Source: Subtercola frigoramans
GTDB taxonomy: Bacteria > Actinomycetota > Actinomycetes > Actinomycetales > Microbacteriaceae
DNA: 64,000 bases
Reading direction: 5' to 3'
Assembly: GCF_016907385.1 (NCBI RefSeq)
Contig: NZ_JAFBBU010000001.1
Coordinates: forward strand, 558,001-622,000
Numbering within the stretch: the stretch's first letter is position 1; each line of letters opens with the position of its first letter. Shown piece by piece: positions 35,679-44,342 of the stretch. Below the pieces are notes generated by a model that was given only the letters and a program-made list of their open reading frames with translations, was not told where the DNA came from and did no database searches. Position numbers and translations under genes: made by a program.

Positions 35679-36317
35679 ATGGCTGACGACGCCCCGCTGC
35701 TGCCGAAACCCGGTGTGGAGCCGCCTGATGTTCAGAAGCCGGGCGCGCAGAGCGTCGGCGCGCAGAAGCCCGGCGCGCAGAAGTCTGCGACCGTTGCGCT
35801 GATCCTGTCGACAACCCTCGACATCCTGCGCACGAGGGGCCCGGCGGCCGTCAACATCGAGGCCGTCTCTGCGGCGTCCGGAATCGCCAAGACCACGATC
35901 TACCGGCGGTACGAGAACCGTGACGCCCTTCTCGAGGCGGCGATACTGTCGGTGGTCATCAACCCGGTTCCGCCCGCCGACACGGCGTATATCGAGCAGC
36001 TCCGGTGGGTCATCCGGCAGTCTCGCGACGGCGTCGAGAACATACTGGGCATGGGCGGGGTCTCTGCCATTCTCGCGGGTCAAGACAGACAGTTCATGGA
36101 CCTCATCCGCGGCATGCTCGTGCCCTGGATCGCCCTCGTGCGCAGCCTCCTCGTGGCCGGCGTCGCTTCGGGGGAGCTGCGCGCCGACGTGGATGTCGAT
36201 GTCGCCCTGAACTTCATTCTCGGGTCGTCGCTCGGGGAGTTCATTCGCGTGGGCACGGTCTCAGACGACTGGTCGGAGCGTGTGCTCACCATGGTCTGGC
36301 GCATGGTCGGGCCCTGA
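35679..36317 (+). CDS. TetR-family regulator with repetitive N-terminus
   Basis: 212 residues from ATG 35679. The HTH is VNIEAVSAASGIAKTTIYRRYENRDALLEAA. An unusual ~35-residue N-terminal extension repeats KPGAQ-type units (VQKPGAQSVGAQKPGAQKSA). It starts 46 bp after the AGPS-like gene on the same strand and is the natural candidate to control the lipid locus. Confidence 0.9.
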   Translation: MADDAPLLPKPGVEPPDVQKPGAQSVGAQKPGAQKSATVALILSTTLDILRTRGPAAVNIEAVSAASGIAKTTIYRRYENRDALLEAAILSVVINPVPPADTAYIEQLRWVIRQSRDGVENILGMGGVSAILAGQDRQFMDLIRGMLVPWIALVRSLLVAGVASGELRADVDVDVALNFILGSSLGEFIRVGTVSDDWSERVLTMVWRMVGP

Positions 36318-36507
36318 GGCAGCCCAGTCACAAGCGAGCTGGGGGCCAGACCTCAGTGGTCGGGCATCGCTGCAACCAGCCGCGCGTAACCCTCATCGAT
36401 GAGCGCGCAATTCTCCGTGCACAGGCTCTCCGTGCACAGGATCGTGGGGAGCCCGCTGGGTCAGTGCGTTGCCTGATGACAGACGACGCTGACCGCCGGG
36501 GTGTGGG

Positions 36508-37248
36508 TCAGACCTCGTCGAGCACGGGGTCGTGCGGAGACTGGTCGTCGCCGGAGCGGCTTGCAGCCGGCGAATCGAGGCCGGCCCGCTTGAGGATTTC
36601 GGTGGTCACAAGGATCGGCCTGTGGTCGGAGAGTCCCTGAGGCAGCGTCTCGACGAGCTGGATGTCGAGCCCCTTCGAGGTGAGGAAGTCGAAGTGGTAC
36701 GCGATCGACTTCGTGTAGAAGTACGTCGGCCCGTCGCTCAGGGACAGCGAATACCCCGCGTCTTCGACCTGTTTGATGAGCTTGTTTCGAAGCAGGGGGT
36801 AGTTGAAGTCGCCCGCCATGAGGGTCGGCACGTCGCCGCTCAACTCGCTCAGGTGGTTCAGTGCCCCGGCGATCTGCCGCCGGCGCATCAGGTTGGTGGC
36901 CGACAGCGGTGAGGCGTGAAACGATGCCAGCTGCAGGTCTTGCCCGGTGTTCACATCAACCAGGCGGGTCGTCAGCAGACGCTCGATGCCCGGAAGCAGC
37001 ACGCGGTCGTGTAGAGCACGTTGCAGAGAAAACGCGTGCGAGTCGAGCGCGGTGAAGCGCTCGGGCCGGTAGTAGATGGCCAGGCCGAGTTCGCTCTTGT
37101 AGGTGGCGCTGGCCAGCTTGAGATCGCCGATCTCCTCCGGCATGCGCACGCCGTCGCCCTCTTGGAGGGTCAGAGCGTCGACAGGATGACGTGCAACGAG
37201 CTCAAGCAGTTCAGCGGTAGCTGCGTGCCTGCGCAGGTTGTAGCTCAT
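36508..37248 (-). CDS. Endonuclease/exonuclease/phosphatase family protein
   Basis: 246 residues starting MSYNLRRH at 37248; relatives usually begin two or three residues earlier, and the codons before the ATG read LKI, so a non-canonical upstream start is possible. EEP-fold residues are present: Asn in SYNLRR, Glu in LTLQEG, GDFN and SDHRP. The fold hydrolyses phosphodiesters in nucleic acids or small substrates; the substrate is unknown. Confidence 0.85.
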   Translation of the reverse strand: MSYNLRRHAATAELLELVARHPVDALTLQEGDGVRMPEEIGDLKLASATYKSELGLAIYYRPERFTALDSHAFSLQRALHDRVLLPGIERLLTTRLVDVNTGQDLQLASFHASPLSATNLMRRRQIAGALNHLSELSGDVPTLMAGDFNYPLLRNKLIKQVEDAGYSLSLSDGPTYFYTKSIAYHFDFLTSKGLDIQLVETLPQGLSDHRPILVTTEILKRAGLDSPAASRSGDDQSPHDPVLDEV

Positions 37249-37605
37249 GATCTTCAGTTCGAACCGCCCAACGATCGTGCCCCTGCCTGTTTACGACTTT
37301 CAGTGTAACGAAAATCGCCGACAGCCAGATGCGGGGTACCGGATGCCCGGCACACGTCATTCGGAGCCCCGGCGCTTTCCGCTTGCCCCACCCCCCACCC
37401 CCCACCCCCCACCCCCCCCCGTTAGGTGTACCGACTTCCGCTGCTCTCCCCAGCAGAAAGCAGCACAAGTTGGTTCACCTACCCAGGGAGGAGGGGGGCG
37501 AGACACACGGGGGCGCCTTGCGCAACCCCGGCCGTGACGCTTTGACTTCGTGAGAGCCCCGGCGGAGCCTAGAAACTGTTACTGCACCGATGATCTGGAG
37601 TTGAG
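37249..37605. other. Gene-free spacer with C-rich tract
   Basis: No gene is supported. A C-rich microsatellite of CCCCCCA units occupies 37386-37420; the rest shows no recognisable RNA or terminator. It must carry the promoters of the two divergent flanking genes. Confidence 0.6.
37386..37420. repeat. Poly-C microsatellite (C6A units)
   Basis: Four to five CCCCCCA units end in a run of nine or ten C. Such tracts are prone to slippage and to sequencing error. Confidence 0.85.
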
Positions 37606-38586
37606 ATGACGCGATTCGGATACACCCTCATGACCGAGCAGAGCGGCCCGAAAGACCTGGTCGCCTACGCCGTCGCCGCTGAGAACGTGGGTTTCGACTT
37701 CGAGGTGTCGAGCGACCACTACTCGCCGTGGCTCACCAGCCAGGGCCACGCTCCCTACGCCTGGACTGTGCTCGGCGCCGTGGCCCAGGCCACCACGCGG
37801 GTGGAGCTCGCGACGTATGTGACGTGCCCGAGCATCCGGTACCACCCTGCCGTCGTCGCCCAGAAGGCTGCCACCCTGCAGCTTCTGGCCGACGGCCGAT
37901 TCACCCTGGGGCTCGGTGCTGGAGAGAACCTGAATGAGCACGTGGTCGGCGAGGGCTGGCCCGCGGTGGATGCCCGGCAGGACATGCTCGAAGAAGCGGT
38001 GCAGATCATCCGGGAGTTGCACACCGGCGAACTCGTCACCTGGCAGGGCGACTACTTTCGCGTGGACTCGGCCCGCATCTGGGACCTGCCCGACGGGGGA
38101 GTGCCGATCGGGATCGCGGTCTCTGGGCCGAAGTCGATCGAACGGTTCGCTCCCCTCGGCGACGTGCTGATCGCCACGGAGCCGAAGGCCGAGCTCATCA
38201 CGGGTTGGGAGGCGGCGCGTTCGGACCTGGCGGGGGCCGGCCCGTCGCGATCGATCGGCCAGATTCCGATCTGCTGGGGGCCCGACAAAGACGAAGCCAT
38301 CGCGCTGGCGCACGAGCAGTTCCGATGGTTCGCCGGTGGCTGGGCCGTCAACGCCGATCTGCCAACGCCGGCCGGGTTCACCGGTGCCAGCCAGTTCGTG
38401 CGGCCTGACGATGTCGCCTCGAGCATCGCCTGCGGCCCCGATCTCGACGAACTCGCCGAGAGTGTGAAGCCGTTCCTCGAGGCAGGGTTCACCGACGTTG
38501 CCCTGGTTCAGGTGGGCGACCAGCGCCAGCAGGAGTTCCTCGACACTGTCGCCGAACCCCTGCTCGAGAAGCTCCGCGCCCTCTGA
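37606..38586 (+). CDS. F420-dependent LLM-class oxidoreductase, G6PDH-like
   Basis: 326 residues from ATG 37606. The bacterial luciferase-like barrel is clear (FGYTLMTEQ, VSSDHYSPWL, RVELATYVTCPSIRYHPAVVAQKAATLQLLADGRFTLGLGAGE). The segment SDHYSPW and the GENLNEHVVG loop match the family related to F420-dependent glucose-6-phosphate dehydrogenase. It uses cofactor F420, consistent with an actinobacterial host. Substrate is not certain. Confidence 0.9.
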   Translation: MTRFGYTLMTEQSGPKDLVAYAVAAENVGFDFEVSSDHYSPWLTSQGHAPYAWTVLGAVAQATTRVELATYVTCPSIRYHPAVVAQKAATLQLLADGRFTLGLGAGENLNEHVVGEGWPAVDARQDMLEEAVQIIRELHTGELVTWQGDYFRVDSARIWDLPDGGVPIGIAVSGPKSIERFAPLGDVLIATEPKAELITGWEAARSDLAGAGPSRSIGQIPICWGPDKDEAIALAHEQFRWFAGGWAVNADLPTPAGFTGASQFVRPDDVASSIACGPDLDELAESVKPFLEAGFTDVALVQVGDQRQQEFLDTVAEPLLEKLRAL

Positions 38587-38732
38587 CCCGCAGGGCCGCC
38601 GACTCACCCCCGCCCACGCCGCACAGGTGCAGTCCAAGCCCCGTCGACTTTCCCCGGTGTGCAGGAAATCGGCCCGAACGTGCACCTTCGGGAAAGTGGA
38701 TAACATCAGCATCAACGAAGAGGGGTGGCCCC

Positions 38733-39503
38733 ATGGCTGAGAACGACGCTGCCGCCGAGAACTACACGGTGACCCTGAGTGATGTGGATCTGACGGGTGC
38801 CGCGCTGCCCGGTATGAGCCCCGGTCTCTACGGTGCACTCGCGGTTCCGGCCGGGGAGGGCCCGTGGCCCGCGGTCGTGATGGTCTTCGAGGCCTTTGGC
38901 ATGACGGACGTCATGCGCCGTCAGGTCGACCGCATGGCCAACGCGGGATATCTCGTGCTCATGCCCGACATCTTCGTGGACGGCGGCGCGCGAAAGTGCG
39001 TGGTCGCCACCTTCAAGGCGATCACGAGCGGGGAAGGGCGTGCCTGGGTCGACGTCGAGGCGGCCCGCCGGTACCTGCTCGCCCGCCCTGACTGCACAGG
39101 CAAGGTCGGAGTGCTCGGCTTCTGCATGGGTGGCGGGTTTGCGCTCGCGGCGGCAACGAGCGGACGCGGATTCGATGCCGCCAGTGCGAACTACGGCCGC
39201 CTGCCGGGCGACATCGACGCGTGGGCTGCAACAGCGTGCCCGGTCGTCGGCAGTTACGGCGGTCGCGACAAGTCATTGAGGGGCGCCGCGGCGAAGTTGG
39301 AGTCTGCGCTCACCCACGCCGGCGTTCCCAACGATGTGAAGGAGTACCCGGAGGCTGGCCACTCGTTTCTCAACGACGCCGAGACCGGCCCGAAGGCTAT
39401 GCGCCCGATCACCACGTTGATGCTCGGGGCGGGCCCGAACCCCGAGGCGGCCGCCGACGCGTGGAAGCGCATCGACGCCTTCTTCGCCGAACACCTCGCC
39501 TGA
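38733..39503 (+). CDS. Dienelactone hydrolase family protein
   Basis: 256 residues from ATG 38733. Alpha/beta-hydrolase fold with nucleophile Cys in GFCMGGG, Glu in VFEAFGM and catalytic His near the end (EAGHSFLND). The Cys nucleophile is typical of carboxymethylenebutenolidase, which opens dienelactones in aromatic breakdown, but many family members act on other esters. It is followed by two copies of the extragenic repeat. Confidence 0.9.
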   Translation: MAENDAAAENYTVTLSDVDLTGAALPGMSPGLYGALAVPAGEGPWPAVVMVFEAFGMTDVMRRQVDRMANAGYLVLMPDIFVDGGARKCVVATFKAITSGEGRAWVDVEAARRYLLARPDCTGKVGVLGFCMGGGFALAAATSGRGFDAASANYGRLPGDIDAWAATACPVVGSYGGRDKSLRGAAAKLESALTHAGVPNDVKEYPEAGHSFLNDAETGPKAMRPITTLMLGAGPNPEAAADAWKRIDAFFAEHLA

Positions 39504-39515
39504 CGCTACGTCGCT

Positions 39516-39597
39516 GGTTGAGTAGCAGGGCGGCAGCCCTGCGTATCGAAACCGGTTGTGCGTGGGGGTTTCGATACGCACTTCGTGCTACTCAACC
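39516..39597. repeat. Extragenic inverted repeat, GTATCGAAAC family, copy a
   Basis: Starts GGTTGAGTAGCAGGGC, runs through GTATCGAAACC, then GGTTTCGATACGCAC and ends GCTACTCAACC. Both halves are mutually inverted. It is very similar to the copy at 39622-39702. Confidence 0.9.
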
Positions 39598-39621
39598 GGC
39601 GATTGACGCAGCCTTGCCGCT

Positions 39622-39702
39622 GGTTGAGTAGCAAGGCGCAGCCCTGCGTATCGAAACCGGTTGTGCGTGGGGGTTTCGATATGCACTTCGTGCTACTCAA
39701 CC
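39622..39702. repeat. Extragenic inverted repeat, GTATCGAAAC family, copy b
   Basis: Near-identical direct repeat of the preceding copy, 106 bp further on, between the dienelactone hydrolase and reductase genes that converge here. Confidence 0.9.
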
Positions 39703-39708
39703 GGCGGT

Positions 39709-40443
39709 CTACACGCCGCCGAAGCGCTCAGTGCGCACCCGTGATGCAGGGTGCCCGAGCTCGACCAGCCAGCCGGCGATCTGCTCCACGAACGCGTTCG
39801 GCCCGCATACATACGTCGTCGGCCCCAGCTCCGGCGAAACGGTCAACATCTCGACCTCGGTGCGGCTGAGTCGCCCGACTGACCGGTCCGCGCCCTGCGG
39901 CGCCTGCCGTGTGAACGCGTAGTCGACCATCACGTGCGCTGCCGACTTCTCGGCCAGCCGCCGCAGCTCCTCGGTGTAGAACACGAACTCCGGCGCGCGA
40001 ACCGAATACAGCAGCCGCATCGGTGTCGGATGCCCGGCACCCGCGTGCGTGCGCAACATCGACATCAGCGGAACCACCCCCGACCCGCCGGCAATGAGCT
40101 GAATCGGCTCGGCTTGTTCCGGCTTCCACACGAAGTACCCGCCGACCGGACCGCGTACCTCGATCATGTCGCCGACCTCGATGCCGCGAACGAGGTACGG
40201 CGAGACTTCGCCGTCATCCAGTTCTTCGACCGAGACCTCGACCAGGGCATCGGGGTCAGTGGAGGCGCCCGACGCGATCGAGTACTCCCGCGAGGCCTGG
40301 TACCCGTCGGGGGCCGTCACCCGCAGGTCGAGATGCTGCCCAGAGAGCTGCCCTCGCCAGTCTTCGACGCGCAGGGCAAGCGTTCGGGCGGTGGCGGTCT
40401 CGTCGTGGATCGCCTCGACGGTCGCCCGGTGCCACTCAACCAT
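39709..40443 (-). CDS. FAD/NAD(P)-binding oxidoreductase, partner of the molybdoenzyme
   Basis: 244 residues from ATG 40443. Ferredoxin-NADP-reductase type: FAD motif REYSIAS, NAD(P) motifs AGGSGVVPLMSMLR and YVCGPNAFVEQ. It ends RVRTERFGG without a 2Fe-2S domain, so electrons probably leave through the FAD to a partner protein. The gene lies 45 bp downstream of the molybdopterin oxidoreductase and is co-directional, suggesting that the two form an electron-transfer pair. Confidence 0.9.
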   Translation of the reverse strand: MVEWHRATVEAIHDETATARTLALRVEDWRGQLSGQHLDLRVTAPDGYQASREYSIASGASTDPDALVEVSVEELDDGEVSPYLVRGIEVGDMIEVRGPVGGYFVWKPEQAEPIQLIAGGSGVVPLMSMLRTHAGAGHPTPMRLLYSVRAPEFVFYTEELRRLAEKSAAHVMVDYAFTRQAPQGADRSVGRLSRTEVEMLTVSPELGPTTYVCGPNAFVEQIAGWLVELGHPASRVRTERFGGV

Positions 40444-40488
40444 GCTGCACCATCTCAACGGTGCCGCGCGCCGCCGGAATTGCTCTCA

Positions 40489-41082
40489 CTACGAGTACCG
40501 CTCCTCTTTCCACGGGTCGCCCAGGTCGTGGTACCCGTACGTCTCCCAGAAGCCGAACTCGTGGTGATCCATGAGGGTGATGTTGTTGACCCACTTCGCG
40601 CTCTTCCATAGGTAGAGGTGCGGGATGAGCAGCCGCGCCGGACCGCCGTGGTCGGGCGCGAGCGGCTTGCCGTCGAACTCGAAGGCGATCCAGGCCTTGC
40701 CGCCGACGAGGTCGCTGGTGCGCACATTGGTCGTGTAACCGCCGTAGCACGAGGCCATCGCGAACTCGGCCGAGGTGTCGATACCCTCCAGCAGATGGTC
40801 GAGCGACACACCCCGCCAGCCCATGCCGAACTGCGACCAGCGGGTCACGCAGTGCAGATCGACCGTGAACTGCTCGATCGGCTGCTCCAGGAGGGTCTGC
40901 CAGTTCCACGCCTTCAGGTCGCCGTTGGCCGCCCGCAGCGACAATGCCCAGTTGTCGGTGTTGATGTTGGGTGTCGGTCCTGCCGAGAGCACCGGAAAGT
41001 TGCTGACCTCGTACTGGCCGGGCGGCAGAAGAGGGTTGGCGTCACGACGCCGACCGGTGAAGCCGGGGGAGAAGATTCCCAT
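40489..41082 (-). CDS. Molybdopterin-dependent oxidoreductase, sulfite-oxidase fold
   Basis: 197 residues from ATG 41082. The Mo-cofactor domain motif with the metal-ligand Cys is LHCVTRWSQ; CYGGYTTN, GGPARLLIPHLYLWKSAKWV and FWETYGYHDLGDPW are family blocks. No twin-Arg signal is seen (MGIFSPGFTGRR), so it is probably cytoplasmic, unlike MsrP/YedY. The paired reductase follows. Substrate unknown; sulfoxides or nitrogen oxides are options within the family. Confidence 0.92.
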   Translation of the reverse strand: MGIFSPGFTGRRRDANPLLPPGQYEVSNFPVLSAGPTPNINTDNWALSLRAANGDLKAWNWQTLLEQPIEQFTVDLHCVTRWSQFGMGWRGVSLDHLLEGIDTSAEFAMASCYGGYTTNVRTSDLVGGKAWIAFEFDGKPLAPDHGGPARLLIPHLYLWKSAKWVNNITLMDHHEFGFWETYGYHDLGDPWKEERYS

Positions 41083-41175
41083 GGAGTGCCCTTTCGTGAG
41101 AAACGGTCGCGAGCTGAAGAAGAGACCCGCACAAGCTCATAGACTCAATGTACAGCGAACGTTAGAGGAGTGGCA

Positions 41176-42255
41176 GTGACCCTGTTCGACTTCGACGCGC
41201 TCGCCGATGAGAACGGCCGCACCTCAGAGGGCTGGCCACCGCCGCCGGGCCCGCCGCGCCGAAGGTCGCTTCTGGGCCGGGTGTTCTTGGCCCTTGCGAT
41301 CGTCGTCGCGATAGCGATACCCACTGGCGCGATCGGCTGGGGCATCTTCCACCAGCGCATCGAAGACCAGATGGCCGTCTGGAACTACCGACCCACGGCA
41401 GAGCTGGCACAGATGTCGACCGATGCCGGCCTCAACGACGAGGGCCGATTCTACTTCTACGCCAGCGCGCCCACGGTCGAGAGCGCCAGCAACTTCACCG
41501 CCGTGTGCGGTTCGTCTCGCGACGACTTTGTGCTTCTCGGGTGCTACAACGGCTCGAGTATCCATATCTTCGATGTGTCGGATGCCCGGCTCACCGGCAT
41601 TCGCGGCGTGACCGCTGCACACGAGATGCTCCACGCGGTCTACGCGCGGCTCAGTGACTCCGACCGTACCGACCTCGACGCCCTGCTCGAGGCGCAGTAC
41701 TCCACGGTGAAGGATGACCCCGAGCTCTCGGCCCGAATGGCGAGCTACGCCACCTTCGAGCCAGGCGAGCGCGACAACGAGCTGCACTCGATCTTCGGCA
41801 CCGAGCTCGGCAGCCTGAGCCCCGAACTCGAGGCGCACTATGCCCACTACTTTGCTGACCGCTCGAAGGTCGTCGCGCTGAACGCCTCGTTCCAGGCTGT
41901 GTTCACGCAGGTGCAGGACCAGGAGACAGCGTTGGCAGCGCAGCTCACGGCCGCGGGCGACTCGATCGATGCCGAATCGTCGAAGTATTCGGCCGACATC
42001 GACACGTTGAACGCTGACATCGGCACCTTCAACTCCCGGGCAGACAGCGGCGACTTCTCCAGCGAAGCATCGTTCAACACGGCTCGCAGCGTGATTCAGC
42101 AGCGCAGCGACGACCTCAAGGCCCGTTACGACTCGATCCAGGCGGATATCGCCCACTACGACGAGCTGCGCACGCAATTGAAGGCCCTCGACTCGCAGGC
42201 CGCCGAGCTCAATCGCAGTATCAACAGCACGCTGCAGACGCCCGCTGCGGGCTGA
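41176..42255 (+). CDS. Membrane-anchored putative HExxH metallopeptidase
   Basis: 359 residues. I prefer GTG 41176 because AGAGGA lies 6 bp upstream; GTG 41170 would touch it. A Pro-rich cytoplasmic N-terminus is followed by one membrane helix (residues ~35-60). The external part carries HEMLH (149-153, VTAAHEMLHAVYARL), then a region rich in acidic and Gln residues that may form a coiled coil (residues ~235-350). A Glu-rich segment (LEAHYAHYFADR) could supply a third zinc ligand. No named family was recognised; catalysis is inferred from the motif. Confidence 0.8.
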   Translation: MTLFDFDALADENGRTSEGWPPPPGPPRRRSLLGRVFLALAIVVAIAIPTGAIGWGIFHQRIEDQMAVWNYRPTAELAQMSTDAGLNDEGRFYFYASAPTVESASNFTAVCGSSRDDFVLLGCYNGSSIHIFDVSDARLTGIRGVTAAHEMLHAVYARLSDSDRTDLDALLEAQYSTVKDDPELSARMASYATFEPGERDNELHSIFGTELGSLSPELEAHYAHYFADRSKVVALNASFQAVFTQVQDQETALAAQLTAAGDSIDAESSKYSADIDTLNADIGTFNSRADSGDFSSEASFNTARSVIQQRSDDLKARYDSIQADIAHYDELRTQLKALDSQAAELNRSINSTLQTPAAG

Positions 42256-42360
42256 GTCGCGGGTTGCCGCAGCCCAGTGCAGCGATGACGATCTGGCTGG
42301 GCTGCTGTCGGCTAGCCCAGGGCTGCGTTCCGCGCTCAGCTGTCCGACAATGACCGGGCC

Positions 42361-43818
42361 TCAGCTGCCGCGGATGGTCTCGTAGGCGTCGAGGGCGCGC
42401 TTGCGGGATTCGCCGAGGTCGACCATCGGTTCGGGGTAGGCGGGAGTACCGTACTCGGGCACGTAGGTGGTGATGTACTCCGACTCGGGGTCGAATTTTG
42501 CGGCCTGGAGCGCCGGGTTGAAGACCCTGAAGTAGGGTGCAGCATCCACACCCGAACCGGCGACCCACTGCCAGTTCATGGCGTTGCTGGCTTGGTCGGC
42601 GTCGACCAGGGTGTCCCAGAACCAGGCTTCGCCGACGCGCCAGTCGATGAGCAGGTTCTTCACGAGGAAGGATGCCGCGACCATCCGCACACGATTGTGC
42701 ATGACGCCGGTCTTCCAGAGTTCGCGCATGCCGGCATCGACCAGTGCAACCCCTGTTCGGCCCTGTTGCCAGAGCTCGAGGGTTGCGGGCTCCGGCTCGC
42801 TCCAGGGGAACGCGTTGAATGCTGGGCGCATGTTCTCAGTCGTGATCTCGGGGAAGTGGTAGAGCAGGTGATACGCGAACTCGCGCCATCCGACTTCGCG
42901 CAGGAACGCTGCGCTCCCGCCGGGCTGCACGGTTCGAGCGGCAGAAGGGCCTTTCAGCCCATGCCAGAGCTGGAACGGGCTGATCTCGCCGAAACGCAGC
43001 CGGGGTGACATACGGGAGGTGACATCGTGGGCGGGCAGGTCGCGGTCGCTGGTGTAGTCGCCGAGCCCGTGCGCGACGAAGGTGGCGAGTTGCGCGTGGG
43101 CCGCAGCCTCGCCGGGCACCCAGGCTTCACGGAGACCCGCAGCCCAGTCGGGGGCGGTCGGGAGGAGGCCCCACGAGTCGAGGCGGTCGGTAGGCAGCTC
43201 AGCTGGTACTGCCGCAGGGTTCGCTGAGGTGGACGGGCGCGCCGTCCGTGCCGTATCGGTGCTGTGGGCGCCGGACCCCGTTGCGAGGGCCGCGGTGACT
43301 GCCTTCGTCGGGGCAGGAAGCGGCGGCCGCGGAGCCGGCGCACCGAGGCACGCCTTCCAGAATGGAGTGAAGACACGGTAGGGCTGGCCCTGTCCGGTCT
43401 GCAGTGTCCACGGCTCGAAGAGCACGCTCGCCTGAAAGCTGCGGGCCTCGATTCCCTGCGCCTTGAGCGACGACTTGATCCCCGAATCGATCTCGCGCTC
43501 GGCGAGACCGTAGCGACGGTTCCAGAAGACGGCACCGGCCTGCGTCTCGGCACACAGCTCGGCCACGACGTCGGTCGCGGCTCCGCTTCGAAGCGTCAGG
43601 GTGAGGCCCAGGGCATCCAGCTCGCCGGCCAGAGCCGCGAGGCTGTGGTGCAGCCACCACTTGCTCGCTCCGCCCAGTGGCCTGATGCCTGGGCTTGATT
43701 CGTCGAGAATGTAGACGCAGACGATCTGTTCGCCGCGTTCGACCGCTGTATGAAGGGCCGGATGATCGGCAACCCTCAGATCGTCACGAAACCAGACCAG
43801 GCTGGGCCCGTCGCTCAT
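42361..43818 (-). CDS. phr: Deoxyribodipyrimidine photolyase
   Basis: 485 residues. N-terminal antenna-chromophore domain (LVWFRDDLRVADHPAL) and C-terminal FAD domain (RMSPRLRFGEISPFQLW, WREFAYHLLYHFPE, MNWQWVAGSGVDAAPYFRVFNP). The MNWQW segment and the Trp electron-transfer residues are as expected for class I CPD photolyases. A variable Ala/Pro/Thr-rich loop sits at ~190-215. The start overlaps a MarR-type gene (ATGA), so light repair may be under that regulator's control. Confidence 0.95.
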   Translation of the reverse strand: MSDGPSLVWFRDDLRVADHPALHTAVERGEQIVCVYILDESSPGIRPLGGASKWWLHHSLAALAGELDALGLTLTLRSGAATDVVAELCAETQAGAVFWNRRYGLAEREIDSGIKSSLKAQGIEARSFQASVLFEPWTLQTGQGQPYRVFTPFWKACLGAPAPRPPLPAPTKAVTAALATGSGAHSTDTARTARPSTSANPAAVPAELPTDRLDSWGLLPTAPDWAAGLREAWVPGEAAAHAQLATFVAHGLGDYTSDRDLPAHDVTSRMSPRLRFGEISPFQLWHGLKGPSAARTVQPGGSAAFLREVGWREFAYHLLYHFPEITTENMRPAFNAFPWSEPEPATLELWQQGRTGVALVDAGMRELWKTGVMHNRVRMVAASFLVKNLLIDWRVGEAWFWDTLVDADQASNAMNWQWVAGSGVDAAPYFRVFNPALQAAKFDPESEYITTYVPEYGTPAYPEPMVDLGESRKRALDAYETIRGS

Positions 43819-44342
43819 TCGGCGGTCGCGGCGCTGGGGCCCCCAGCCGCGGATTCTGACGGAGTGTCGACCACACAGTCGTCGGTGCCGCCGCTGACGC
43901 TGATGCGGAGTCTGTCGCAGAGCGCGAGCAGTTGGGCGAGCTGGTCGGGGTGCAGCGCCTTCGACATCTCGTGGCTGATGGTGCGACCGTGCACGCGGGC
44001 CGCCTCACGGTAGACCTCGAACCCGTCGGCTGTGAGGGAGACGATGGTGCCGCGGCCATCGCTCGGGTCGACAGACTTCGAGAGGATGCCGCGGGCCGCC
44101 AGCCGGTCGACGAGCCGGGAGACGCTCGGCTGGGTGAGCAGGGTGCGCGTGTTGAGGTCGCGGATGCGCATGCGTCGCTCGGGTTGGATCGACAGCGTGT
44201 ACAGAACGTCGTACTCCGTGAGAGAAATGACCTGCGAGGGGAAGTCTTCGGCGAGCATGCGCATCATCGTCACCTGGGCGCGAAAGAGTGCCTCCCATGC
44301 GGCGACCGGTGAAACTTTCTCGGCGCGGTCGTGGTCAGCCAT
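43815..44342 (-). CDS. MarR-family regulator
   Basis: 175 residues from ATG 44342. Winged helix: LTEYDVLYTLSIQPERRMRIRDLNTRTLLTQPSVSRLVDRLAARGILSK, with the DxR wing SVDPSDGRGTIVSL. The C-terminal ~30 residues are a polar tail. It is the first gene of a two-gene operon with the photolyase and probably controls it together with its own promoter. Confidence 0.93.
   Translation of the reverse strand: MADHDRAEKVSPVAAWEALFRAQVTMMRMLAEDFPSQVISLTEYDVLYTLSIQPERRMRIRDLNTRTLLTQPSVSRLVDRLAARGILSKSVDPSDGRGTIVSLTADGFEVYREAARVHGRTISHEMSKALHPDQLAQLLALCDRLRISVSGGTDDCVVDTPSESAAGGPSAATAE

Noticed and set aside
37386..37420. Poly-C tract as a phase-variable switch
   Set aside because: It lies well inside a spacer, about 140 bp from either gene, with no frame or promoter spacing that it would clearly alter.
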